Translations under genes and position numbers: made by a program
Notes under the pieces: model-generated
Databases searched by the model: none
Told to the model about the DNA's origin: nothing
Seen by the model: the letters and a program-made list of their open reading frames with translations, nothing else
Shown: piece by piece, positions 7,261-13,590 of the stretch
Position numbering within the stretch: the first letter of the stretch is position 1
How the letters are laid out: each line of letters begins with the position of its first letter
From: RGIG8700 sp045648505
Lineage (GTDB): Bacteria > Bacillota > Clostridia > RGIG6154
Length of the DNA stretch: 14,498 bases
Assembly (NCBI GenBank): GCA_045648505.1
Contig: JAZROD010000037.1
Coordinates: forward strand, 1 to 14,498
Reading direction: 5' to 3'

Positions 7261-7350
7261 GAAAAAGGCAGTCCGTTGAATGACTCGCCAATATTATAAA
7301 CTAAAAATTAGTCGCAAACATTGGTCGTGTGGGCGACTAATTTGCTTTTA
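7261..7350 (+). ncRNA. Candidate antisense RNA antitoxin
   Basis: Predicted as a 90-nt RNA from the consensus promoter at 7225-7253 to the shared terminator hairpin. Its 5' end folds as GGCAGUC paired with GACUCGCC (one bulged C) around loop CGUUGAAU. Its 3' half is complementary to the 3' end and last codons of the small toxin mRNA transcribed from the opposite strand. It also carries CCAAUAUU (7288-7295), complementary to codons inside the toxin gene. The 3' end is inferred from the hairpin and the U-rich tail at 7341-7352. No open reading frame of note is present. Assignment as an antitoxin rests on layout only. Confidence 0.6.
7303..7343. terminator. Bidirectional terminator shared by toxin mRNA and antisense RNA
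   Basis: An 11-bp perfect stem (7305-7315 with 7333-7343, arm AAATTAGTCGC) with a 17-nt loop. On the minus strand five Ts follow (7303-7307); on the plus strand the arm ends in TTT followed by GCTTTTAT. The TAG stop of the toxin lies inside the stem. Convergent type I toxin-antitoxin pairs of the Fst type share a terminator in this way. Confidence 0.75.
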
Positions 7351-7411
7351 TATCGAAAACAATCCAAAAGATTATTGTATATACCAATATTCTCAGTAAC
7401 CTTTTTCCCAT
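7337..7411 (-). CDS. Candidate type I toxin, 24-aa hydrophobic peptide
   Basis: A 24-residue peptide: basic N-terminus MGKRLLR, then an unbroken hydrophobic stretch ILVYTIIFWIVF, and a polar tail DIKAN. It is the size and shape of membrane-acting type I toxins such as Fst, Ibs or ShoB, though I recognise no direct homologue. Expression signals are unusually complete: a TTGAAA-17-TATAAT promoter (7511-7539), a start site at a GNRA-capped 5' hairpin, an AAAGGGGGTGG ribosome binding site seven bases before the ATG, and a terminator that includes the TAG stop. Upstream CCCC runs (7442-7445, 7449-7452) and a CCATTA/TAATGG hairpin (7430-7443) could mask the ribosome binding site, as in known toxin mRNAs. 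A longer in-frame-shifted ATG upstream gives an unconvincing peptide. The role is inferred from architecture; the gene model itself is well supported. Confidence 0.7.
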   Translation of the reverse strand: MGKRLLRILVYTIIFWIVFDIKAN

Positions 7412-7504
7412 AAAGCAACCACCCCCTTTCCATTATGTAATGGGGTTTGGGGCGAGTCATCCACGGAATGTTCATTCCCGAACTACCTGTCAGATTACTC
7501 CGAC
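7412..7504 (-). promoter_or_regulatory. Structured 5' leader of the toxin mRNA
   Basis: Read on the minus strand, the leader opens with hairpin GUCGGA-GUAA-UCUGAC (7489-7504), a GNRA tetraloop exactly at the predicted 5' end, as seen on long-lived toxin mRNAs. A second hairpin GGAATG-AA-CATTCC follows. GATGACTCGCC (7451-7461) is complementary to the region past the terminator (7279-7289). CCCC runs can pair with the G-rich ribosome binding site (7422-7426). Confidence 0.55.
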
Positions 7505-7510
7505 GAAAAT

Positions 7511-7539
7511 ATTATACAATACATTTTATATTTTTTCAA
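7511..7539 (-). promoter_or_regulatory. Promoter of the toxin mRNA
   Basis: On the minus strand TTGAAA (7534-7539), a 17-bp spacer and TATAAT (7511-7516). The predicted start at about 7504 falls on the first base of the 5' hairpin. Confidence 0.8.
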
Positions 7540-7560
7540 CAGCCTTTTATAAAATATAAT

Positions 7561-7602
7561 ATAAAAACAGATATGCATATCATTTTGCATATCTGTTTTT
7601 TG
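7561..7602. terminator. Terminator after the zinc-ribbon/TM2 gene
   Basis: A perfect 15-bp stem (7563-7577 with 7586-7600) with an 8-nt loop. The outer five pairs are A-T, so either strand ends in a T-run. It lies 14 bp past the stop of the zinc-ribbon/TM2 gene and ends that operon before the toxin promoter. Confidence 0.85.
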
Positions 7603-7615
7603 TATTATCTATGAA

Positions 7616-8014
7616 TTATATAAGCTTATCCGCATCAACAGTATATTTATCTGTAAGAATTTTAATAAAGTCTATCAATGCTAAAATTCCACCAAGTCCA
7701 CAACAAAGTGATGCTACTATCCTTGTGATGCCTTTTTTGCTTTCTCCCATCATAAAGTTATGAATCCCGAGTCCGCCAAGGAAGAAACAGATAAGTGCCA
7801 TTGTAATCTTATCTTGTCCGCCAAGATTACCAGTAGCTTTATTGCTGGTTGATTTTGTTACAGCTACACCGCACTTCAGGCATACCGCCGCATTTTCTGG
7901 AAGTTCATTACCACAATTCTGGCAATATTTATTTCCGTCTCCCACATTAACACCGCAGTTAAGACAAATTGCCTGATTTTCATTTAACTGCTGACCGCAA
8001 TTCTTACAAAACAT
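7616..8014 (-). CDS. Double zinc-ribbon, TM2-domain membrane protein
   Basis: A 132-aa protein. Two zinc ribbons stand at the N-terminus: Cys3-Cys6 with Cys17-Cys20, and Cys31-Cys34 with Cys45-Cys48, each as CxxC...CLxCG. After a Ser/Thr/Asn-rich linker comes a TM2 domain (about 69-120): two hydrophobic helices joined by GGLGIHNFMMGESKKGITRI, the typical TM2 turn. TM2 proteins with zinc ribbons are widespread in Firmicutes; their function is unknown. The start has GGAGGG upstream. It is the last gene of an operon with a DUF2752 protein and a larger membrane protein, and a strong terminator follows. DUF2752 and TM2 proteins are often neighbours, so they may act together in the membrane. Confidence 0.88.
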   Translation of the reverse strand: MFCKNCGQQLNENQAICLNCGVNVGDGNKYCQNCGNELPENAAVCLKCGVAVTKSTSNKATGNLGGQDKITMALICFFLGGLGIHNFMMGESKKGITRIVASLCCGLGGILALIDFIKILTDKYTVDADKLI

Positions 8015-8036
8015 TTGAAACCCTCCGTTTATTTAC

Positions 8037-8390
8037 TTAAATATAGTTAAAACTATTATTTATAAGCTTTATTATCCAATTAATTATAAATCCGCTTAAT
8101 ATAGCTATGTGTATTCCCCGATTGACATTCCTGTTTTTTACAAGGTTTCCGTCAAAGTAAAATGAACACAATAAAACAGGTACAGACCAGAACATAGGAT
8201 TATACATCCATGCTCTTTTCAGTTCAAGCCTTAATGCAGACAAACAAGCTCTTGTAATTCCGCATCCGGGACACATATATCCTGTCAAATTTTTAATAAT
8301 ACATGTAACTCCCAATCTTTGTGCTATTCCTACACATACTACGCACACAATAAGAAAAATTGTTTTCTTTTTAAAATCACTTGCTTTCAA
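8037..8390 (-). CDS. DUF2752 family membrane protein
   Basis: About 117 aa. The family signature CPGCGITRAC (from residue 40) sits between two hydrophobic segments and is followed by the usual amphipathic stretch ending in YNPMFW, and by two more hydrophobic segments. Function of DUF2752 is unknown; the CPGCG cysteines suggest metal binding or redox chemistry at the membrane face. The start is uncertain: in-frame ATGs at 8426 and 8417 have no ribosome binding site and would lie deeper in the upstream gene, whereas AAAAGGGA lies six bases before a TTG at 8390 (or three before a GTG at 8393). I take the TTG. The overlap with the upstream gene is then 14 bp, indicating translational coupling. 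Confidence 0.82.
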   Translation of the reverse strand: MKASDFKKKTIFLIVCVVCVGIAQRLGVTCIIKNLTGYMCPGCGITRACLSALRLELKRAWMYNPMFWSVPVLLCSFYFDGNLVKNRNVNRGIHIAILSGFIINWIIKLINNSFNYI

Positions 8391-9126
8391 CACTGTTCCC
8401 TTTTGATGAAGAAACATAATAACCATACAGTGCTAAAACAATCGCAAATGGAATAACAAAAACTGCCCTGCTGAGCAAATACAGGAAGCAATCAATAAAG
8501 TCGGCATAATCAATAAATTCCCATATAAGATTTATTACAGTAAAAAATAATGAAATTAGCATAGCCACCGCAGGCGCATACCAGAACTTTTTAAAGCTTT
8601 TTCCTTTATTACTTCCTGCAAGAAAAATCATAACTACAAGAAAAACATAGGCTATTACAGGCATGAAATCAACCGAAAATTCAAGTAATAATTTAATATA
8701 AAATGTTAATTTATGAAGTCCGCCAATAGCATAATAGTCAAAATTATACTCAAACAAATAATAAACTAAACCATTAATCAAATATTTAAAACAATATATC
8801 AACTTTACAATTGCAATTCCAAGAAGAATTACAGCTTTTGTCTTTCCCTTTTTTTCTACCATACACAAGATTCCAAATATCAGCATAGCAATACACATAA
8901 GGGTTCCTAAATGGATTGTATACAAAGAAATATGATTAAAGCTCGAATAAGATATCCGCATTGTAATAAAATTAAGATTTTCGACAAAATAATGTAAGTA
9001 TCTTCCCAAGTCAAACGAAAAAACACCTATGTAATACCTCCATATAATTAAAACAAGTGAGAAAAGACCTGTCAAAATAAAATAAATCCCAGAAATTTTT
9101 GGAATAATACTTTTTGTCTTATTCAT
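8377..9126 (-). CDS. Integral membrane protein of unknown function
   Basis: 249 aa with about six hydrophobic segments, starting IYFILTGLFSLVLIIW after a short basic N-terminus and ending in a positively charged, Ser-rich tail. Aromatic residues (Tyr, Phe) are frequent in the loops. I recognise no catalytic or transporter motif. AAGGAG lies nine bases before the ATG. It is the first gene of the operon with DUF2752 and TM2 proteins and is read from the promoter at 9172-9200. Overlap with the next gene suggests that the three products are made together. Confidence 0.8.
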   Translation of the reverse strand: MNKTKSIIPKISGIYFILTGLFSLVLIIWRYYIGVFSFDLGRYLHYFVENLNFITMRISYSSFNHISLYTIHLGTLMCIAMLIFGILCMVEKKGKTKAVILLGIAIVKLIYCFKYLINGLVYYLFEYNFDYYAIGGLHKLTFYIKLLLEFSVDFMPVIAYVFLVVMIFLAGSNKGKSFKKFWYAPAVAMLISLFFTVINLIWEFIDYADFIDCFLYLLSRAVFVIPFAIVLALYGYYVSSSKGNSVESK

Positions 9127-9171
9127 AAATATACACTCCTTCTGTAAATTTCGACTAAATTCATCAAGGCT

Positions 9172-9200
9172 ATAATATCATAGAGCGAAGAAATTGTCAA
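9172..9200 (-). promoter_or_regulatory. Promoter of the membrane-protein operon
   Basis: On the minus strand TTGACA (9195-9200), a 17-bp spacer and TATTAT (9172-9177), about 45 bp upstream of the first ATG. A palindrome at 9201-9229 touches the -35 box from upstream. Confidence 0.75.
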
Positions 9201-9235
9201 GTGCATATTGCACTATAATTAATAGTGCATTTTTT
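9201..9235. promoter_or_regulatory. Palindrome in the divergent promoter gap
   Basis: TGCACTAT-N5-ATAGTGCA (9209-9229) is a perfect 8-bp inverted repeat; GTGCA-TAT-TGCAC (9201-9213) overlaps it and adds a third half-site. Six Ts follow on the plus strand, so a terminator is possible, but no plus-strand gene lies upstream. Lying between a divergent operon and a DNA-binding protein gene, it is a natural candidate for an operator. Confidence 0.45.
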
Positions 9236-9290
9236 ATGTGTATAAAACACTTTTCTTTTTTTGTATAATAAGTATAAGGATGTGAATAAA

Positions 9291-9461
9291 ATGTTTAAAA
9301 TCAAACACAATGAAGAAACAGTAAATAAAACTCTTCGTTTTCAAAAATCATTACTTGATAAGATGTCTCAGATAGCTCAGAATGAAAACATATCGTTAAA
9401 CAGCTTTATTATACAATGTTGCGAGTATGCAATGGAAAATCTGGAACAAAAAGAAGAATAG
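9291..9461 (+). CDS. Small ribbon-helix-helix DNA-binding protein
   Basis: A 56-aa protein with the Arc/CopG-like pattern: a short beta strand NKTLRFQ (12-18), helix SLLDKMSQIAQNE (20-32), a turn at NISLNS, and a second helix FIIQCCEYAMENL (39-51), ending in an acidic/lysine tail. Such proteins bind DNA as dimers, the paired strands entering the major groove. The ATG at 9291 is chosen over an in-frame TTG at 9261 because the TTG overlaps a TATAAT-like -10 box (9264-9269) and AAGGA (9276-9280) serves the ATG. It diverges from the membrane-protein operon and has its own terminator; no toxin partner is adjacent, so it is more likely a stand-alone regulator than an antitoxin. Confidence 0.82.
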   Translation: MFKIKHNEETVNKTLRFQKSLLDKMSQIAQNENISLNSFIIQCCEYAMENLEQKEE

Positions 9462-9475
9462 CAACGCAAATTATT

Positions 9476-9500
9476 AAATGTCGTTTTACGGCATTTTTTT
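9476..9500 (+). terminator. Terminator of the ribbon-helix-helix gene
   Basis: Stem AAATGTCG (9476-9483) with CGGCATTT (9489-9496, one G-U pair) and a 5-nt loop, followed by a run of Ts to 9500. It lies 15 bp after the stop codon and separates the gene from htpG. Confidence 0.85.
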
Positions 9501-9518
9501 GTTTTACTTGTTAAAGTA

Positions 9519-9546
9519 TTGACAAAAAGTAAAATTGTGCTAAAAT
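9519..9546 (+). promoter_or_regulatory. Promoter of htpG
   Basis: TTGACA (9519-9524), a 16-bp spacer and TAAAAT (9541-9546). The CIRCE operator begins 6 bp downstream, covering the predicted start site. Confidence 0.8.
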
Positions 9547-9551
9547 ATGAA

Positions 9552-9578
9552 TTAGCACTCTAAGAGTGAGAGTGCTAA
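9552..9578 (+). promoter_or_regulatory. CIRCE operator (HrcA site)
   Basis: TTAGCACTC-N9-GAGTGCTAA, an exact match to the CIRCE consensus, lies over the transcription start region of htpG. HrcA bound here represses heat-shock genes and is released on stress. CIRCE usually controls groESL and dnaK; here it controls htpG and probably the SDR gene behind it. Confidence 0.95.
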
Positions 9579-9601
9579 TTTTGTAAAAAGGAAGCGAAAT
9601 T

Positions 9602-11458
9602 ATGGCAATTAAACAGTTTAAATCAGAATCTAAAAGACTTCTGGATATGATGATTAACTCTATTTATACCCATAAAGAAATTTATTTAAGAGAGCTTATC
9701 TCAAATGCATCTGATGCTATTGACAAGCTTTACTATTTAGCACTTACTGATGAAAACATCAAATTTAACAGAGAAGATTTCTATATAAGAATTGCAGCAG
9801 ATAAATTTGCAAGAAAAATCATTATTACTGACACAGGTATCGGTATGAGCAAGGAAGAGCTTGAAAACAACCTTGGTACTATTGCAAAGAGCGGTTCTTT
9901 TGCTTTCAAAAACGAAAACGAAAAGAAAGATGATGTGGACATTATCGGTCAGTTCGGTGTTGGTTTTTATTCTGCATTTATGATTGCGGATAAAATTACT
10001 GTTGAAAGTAAAAAGTTCGACTGTGATGAAGCTTTCATTTGGGAATCAAAGGGAAGCGAGGGCTATACTGTTGAGCCTTGTGACAAAAAAGATACAGGAA
10101 CAGTTATTACCCTTTATGTAAAGGCAGACACCGAAGAAGAAAAGTACAGTGAATTTTTAGAAGAATACAGAATAAGACAGATTGTTTCAAAATATTCTGA
10201 TTACATTAAATATCCTATAAAGATGCTTACAACAAGACAGGTGCCTAAAGATGGGGAAGAAGGCAAGTTTGAAACAGTAATGGAAGATACCACTTTAAAC
10301 AGTATGGTACCTCTCTGGAGAAAAAATAAGAACGAAGTTTCAAAAGAAGAATATGATAATTTCTATAAAGACAAATTCCACGATTTTGAAGAGCCTTTAA
10401 AGGTTCTCCACACAAGTGCAGACGGTGCGGCAAGTTATACTGCTCTTTTATACATTCCTAAAAAAGCTCCTTATGATTACTACACAAAGGATTTTGAAAA
10501 GGGACTTCAGCTTTATTCAAGCTCTGTTATGATTATGGATAAATGCGCAGACCTTCTTCCTGATTATTTCAGCTTTGTTAAGGGACTTGTGGATTCTGCA
10601 GACCTTTCTCTTAACATTTCAAGAGAAATTCTCCAGCACGACAGACAATTAAAAATAATTGCATCAAGCATTGAAAAGAAAATCAAGCGTGAGCTTCTTG
10701 CTATGCTCAAAAACGACAGAGAAAGCTATGAAATTTTCTACAATGCTTTTTCAAGACAGTTAAAATACGGTGTTTATGCCGACTTTGGCAAAAACAAAGA
10801 AATTCTTTCAGACCTTCTTATGTTCATTTCTTCAAATGAAGAAAAAATGACAACTCTTGACGAATATATCGAAAGAATGAAAGAAGACCAGAAATACATC
10901 TATTATGCTTGCGGAGAAAGTGTTTCAAAAATATCAAAGCTTCCGCAGACAGAAAAGCTTAAGGACAAGGGCTTTGAAATTTTATTTCTCACAGAAGATA
11001 TTGACGAATTTGCCCTTAAAATGCTTATGAACTACAAGGAAAAGGAATTTAAGAATGTTTCTGCATCTGACCTTGGTATTGAAGAAGAAAAAGTTGAAAA
11101 TACAGACGAAAACAAAGAGCTTTTTGAAAAAATGAAAGATTTAATGGCAGATAAGTTAAAGGATGTACGCCCATCCGCTTCTTTAAAATCTCATCCGGTT
11201 TGCATTACTGCAGAAGGTGAAATTTCTATTGAAATGGAAAAGGTTTTAAATGCTATGCCCGGCAACGAACAGAAAATTTCTGCTCAAAAGGTTCTTGAAA
11301 TCAATATTAACCATCCCGTGTTTGAAAAATTAAAATCTGCAGACGATGAAGCTCTTAAAAACTATCTTGATGTTTTATACACATCTGCTCTTTTAATCGA
11401 GGGACTTTCAATCGAAGACCCTGTTGATTTTTCAAACAAGATTTGTAAGCTTATATGA
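9602..11458 (+). CDS. htpG: HtpG, bacterial Hsp90 chaperone
   Basis: 618 aa, typical for HtpG, which folds and remodels client proteins in the cytoplasm by an ATP-driven clamp cycle. The GHKL ATPase domain is intact: YLRELISNASDAIDKL (29-43, with Glu31 and Asn35), DTGIGM (77-82), and GQFGVGFYSAF (116-126) in the lid/nucleotide region. The middle domain carries NISREILQHDRQ with the catalytic-loop Arg, and the C-terminal dimerisation part is present without the eukaryotic MEEVD tail. AAGGA lies nine bases before the ATG. Regulation by HrcA is indicated by the CIRCE directly upstream. The next gene overlaps its stop by 4 nt (ATGA), so both are probably translated from one heat-inducible mRNA. 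Confidence 0.97.
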   Translation: MAIKQFKSESKRLLDMMINSIYTHKEIYLRELISNASDAIDKLYYLALTDENIKFNREDFYIRIAADKFARKIIITDTGIGMSKEELENNLGTIAKSGSFAFKNENEKKDDVDIIGQFGVGFYSAFMIADKITVESKKFDCDEAFIWESKGSEGYTVEPCDKKDTGTVITLYVKADTEEEKYSEFLEEYRIRQIVSKYSDYIKYPIKMLTTRQVPKDGEEGKFETVMEDTTLNSMVPLWRKNKNEVSKEEYDNFYKDKFHDFEEPLKVLHTSADGAASYTALLYIPKKAPYDYYTKDFEKGLQLYSSSVMIMDKCADLLPDYFSFVKGLVDSADLSLNISREILQHDRQLKIIASSIEKKIKRELLAMLKNDRESYEIFYNAFSRQLKYGVYADFGKNKEILSDLLMFISSNEEKMTTLDEYIERMKEDQKYIYYACGESVSKISKLPQTEKLKDKGFEILFLTEDIDEFALKMLMNYKEKEFKNVSASDLGIEEEKVENTDENKELFEKMKDLMADKLKDVRPSASLKSHPVCITAEGEISIEMEKVLNAMPGNEQKISAQKVLEININHPVFEKLKSADDEALKNYLDVLYTSALLIEGLSIEDPVDFSNKICKLI

Positions 11459-12207
11459 AAAAGGCACTTATAACAGGTGCAAGCTCGGGAATAGGCAGGG
11501 CATTTGCCTATAAACTTGCGGATATGGGGTACGACCTTATTTTAACCGCAAGGCGAGAAGCACCTATGGTTGAAATAAAAAACAATATTAAAACAAATGC
11601 AGAAATAATTACCGGTGATATTTCGGACAAGGATTTTTGTATTTCTCTTGCAGAAAAGGCAAAAGAGGTTGATGTTTTAATCAACAATGCAGGGTTTGGT
11701 GTTTTTGGGGAAGCCATAGAGTCCGACCTTGAAAAAGAGCTTGATATGATTGATGTGAACATTAAAGCAGTTCACATTTTAACAAAGCTTTTCCTTAAAG
11801 AATTTGTTGAAAAAGATAGTGGTTATATATTAAATGTAGCTTCTTCCGCTTCTTTCTTTCCGGGGCCTTTGTTTGCATCTTATTATGCAAGTAAAATATA
11901 TGTAAAAAGATATTCCTACGGTCTTTGCGAAGAATTAAGACGAAGAAAATCAAAGGTTAAAATCTGTTGTCTTTGCCCCGGACCTGTTGACACAGAGTTT
12001 AATGATGTTGCAAATGTTAAATTCTCAGTTGGCGCTTTATCTTCCGATTATGTGGCAGAGAAAGGTCTTAAAGGTCTTTTCAAAGGAAAAAGCTGTGTAA
12101 CACCAGGACTTTTAATAAAATGCACAAGACTTTTAGGTATACTTTTGCCTGACAAACTTTCTGCAGTTTTTGTATATAACATCCAGCAGAAAAAGCGCAA
12201 AGCTTGA
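11455..12207 (+). CDS. Short-chain dehydrogenase/reductase (SDR)
   Basis: A 250-aa classical SDR with the Rossmann nucleotide motif TGASSGIG (7-14), GDISD (54-58), the NNAG motif (77-80), catalytic Ser in NVASSAS (127-133) and the active-site Tyr143-xxx-Lys147 in ASYYASK. The PGPVDTEF stretch after the active site is typical of the family. Arg33-Arg34 after the second strand suggests NADPH preference. The substrate cannot be told; related proteins are often annotated as DltE-like or general oxidoreductases. It starts inside the htpG stop (ATGA overlap) and should therefore share the CIRCE-controlled transcript. Its stop codon overlaps the TTGACA of the next gene's promoter. Confidence 0.9.
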   Translation: MKKALITGASSGIGRAFAYKLADMGYDLILTARREAPMVEIKNNIKTNAEIITGDISDKDFCISLAEKAKEVDVLINNAGFGVFGEAIESDLEKELDMIDVNIKAVHILTKLFLKEFVEKDSGYILNVASSASFFPGPLFASYYASKIYVKRYSYGLCEELRRRKSKVKICCLCPGPVDTEFNDVANVKFSVGALSSDYVAEKGLKGLFKGKSCVTPGLLIKCTRLLGILLPDKLSAVFVYNIQQKKRKA

Positions 12208-12231
12208 CAAAACTAAAAAGTATGATACAAT
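12204..12231 (+). promoter_or_regulatory. Promoter of the HlyC/CorC-type gene
   Basis: TTGACA (12204-12209), a 16-bp spacer and TACAAT (12226-12231). It uses the last bases of the SDR gene, so the transporter can be expressed apart from the heat-shock unit. Confidence 0.75.
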
Positions 12232-12233
12232 GT

Positions 12234-12262
12234 AGTCGTGGCAGTCTATCTGCTGCGACTAT
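12234..12262 (+). promoter_or_regulatory. Hairpin in the leader of the HlyC/CorC-type gene
   Basis: TAGTCG pairs with CGACTA, and inside it GCAG pairs with CTGC, with a small internal loop. It begins at the predicted transcript 5' end. No T-run follows, so it is not a terminator; it may stabilise the 5' end or affect translation. AAAGGAG follows at 12272-12278. Confidence 0.45.
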
Positions 12263-12290
12263 TATATTTTACAAAGGAGTGATTGTCCTA

Positions 12291-13562
12291 ATGGACGGGA
12301 GTAGTTTGCCATTAAGTGTTTTACTACTTGTGGTGCTGATTGCATTATCTGCATATTTCAGCGCATCGGAAACGGCGTTTTCGTCGTATAACAAATTGAG
12401 AATAAAAACAGAAGCGGAAGACAAAAAGGGTGCTAAAGCACGCCGTGTTCTTTCCCTTACAGAGAACTATGAAAAGCTTATCTCAACAATTCTTATCGGT
12501 AACAACCTCGTAAACATTGTTGCCACATCTGTTGCAACCTTGCTTTTCACACATCTTATTGAAAATGAAGCTTTGGCTGCTACAATTTCAACTGTTGTTA
12601 TGACCCTTCTGGTTTTAACCTTTGGTGAAATCACACCAAAAACAGTTGCCAAAAGAACTGCTGATAACTTCTCAAAAAAAGTTGCAGATTCTCTTACTGT
12701 GCTTACAATTTTATTTACACCGCTTACATTCATCTTTAATTTATGGCAGAAATTTATTCTTAAATTTTTCAAAGATGACGGTGAAGCCGCAGTTACAGAA
12801 GATGAAATCATCACAGTTGTTGAAGAAGCTGCAGAGGACGGTGAAATTGACGAACAGGAAAGCGAGCTTATTAAAAATGTTATTAAGTTCAGCGACCTTG
12901 ATGTTAATGATATTTTAACACCTCGTGTTGATGTGGCGGCAGTTGATATTAACTGGGATAAAGAAAGAATTGCAAAAGTTTTTGCAGATACAGAATTCTC
13001 AAGACTTCCTGTTTACGATGAAACAATAGATAATATTTCGGGCATTCTTTACCAGAAGGACTTTTTCAATCATAGTGAACTTCCTGTTGCCAAACTTGTT
13101 AAACCTGTTAAGTTTATCTTCTCTTCTATGAAGATTTCAAGACTGTTAAAACTTTTCCAGGAAAGCAAATGCCATATGGTTGTTGTTAATGACGAGTATG
13201 GCGGAACAGAAGGTATTGTTACTTTGGAAGACGTTATTGAATCACTTGTTGGTGAAATCTATGACGAGCACGATGAAGTAATTGAAGACATTGTTAAGAT
13301 TTCTGAAGAAAAATATACAGCTCTCGGCAGTTGCGGAATTGATAAATTCCTCGAAACCTTTGAGCTTGAAGTGGAAGAAGACGAAGACGATTCCGATATT
13401 ACAACAGTAAGCGGTTTTGCAGCACATCTTCTTGAAAAAATCCCTGACGAAGGCGATTCATTTGAATATAAAAACTTAAATATCACAGTAACCAAAACAG
13501 ACAGTAACAGAGTTTTAGAGGTTGCAGTTGATGTTCTTCCACAAATTGAGGAAGAAGAATAA
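12291..13562 (+). CDS. HlyC/CorC family transporter (CNNM-CBS-CorC domains)
   Basis: A 423-aa membrane protein. The N-terminal DUF21/CNNM domain has about four hydrophobic segments and the conserved SASETAFSS (27-35), IGNNLVNI and TFGEITPKTVAKR. An acidic linker leads to a pair of CBS domains (from NDILTPRVDV to about DEYGGTEGIVTLEDVIESLVGEI), and the C-terminal CorC_HlyC domain follows, ending in an acidic tail. Family members are linked to Mg2+ or Na+ export and divalent-ion homeostasis; the 'haemolysin' name is historical. I take the ATG at 12291 because AAAGGAG precedes it and its first residues run straight into the first membrane segment; the frame is open upstream but would overlap the SDR stop and the promoter. 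It has its own promoter and a strong terminator. Confidence 0.92.
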   Translation: MDGSSLPLSVLLLVVLIALSAYFSASETAFSSYNKLRIKTEAEDKKGAKARRVLSLTENYEKLISTILIGNNLVNIVATSVATLLFTHLIENEALAATISTVVMTLLVLTFGEITPKTVAKRTADNFSKKVADSLTVLTILFTPLTFIFNLWQKFILKFFKDDGEAAVTEDEIITVVEEAAEDGEIDEQESELIKNVIKFSDLDVNDILTPRVDVAAVDINWDKERIAKVFADTEFSRLPVYDETIDNISGILYQKDFFNHSELPVAKLVKPVKFIFSSMKISRLLKLFQESKCHMVVVNDEYGGTEGIVTLEDVIESLVGEIYDEHDEVIEDIVKISEEKYTALGSCGIDKFLETFELEVEEDEDDSDITTVSGFAAHLLEKIPDEGDSFEYKNLNITVTKTDSNRVLEVAVDVLPQIEEEE

Positions 13563-13590
13563 AAAAACAGTCCTTGCGGACTGTTTTTTA
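13562..13590. terminator. Terminator of the HlyC/CorC-type gene
   Basis: AAAAAACAGTCC (13562-13573) pairs perfectly with GGACTGTTTTTT (13578-13589) around loop TTGC, directly after the TAA stop. The T-run makes it a strong plus-strand terminator. The A-run at the other side would also give a T-run for minus-strand transcripts from the cupin gene. Confidence 0.93.

Noticed and set aside
7337..7431. Longer peptide from an ATG at about 7431 in another frame (MERGWLL...)
   Set aside because: It would start before, and read through, the ribosome binding site, lacks one of its own, and ends in a mixed, non-hydrophobic sequence.
7262..7505. Known structural RNA (RNase P, tmRNA, 6S) in the trpS upstream gap
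   Set aside because: The region holds two convergent promoters, a shared terminator and a coding frame, and none of the conserved cores of these RNAs; a toxin-antitoxin layout explains it better.
9209..9235. Palindrome with T-run as an ordinary terminator
   Set aside because: No plus-strand gene lies upstream to be terminated; kept as a possible operator instead.
11508..12918. Frames antisense to the SDR gene and overlapping frames in the CorC-type gene
   Set aside because: They overlap well-supported genes with complete family motifs and have no expression signals.
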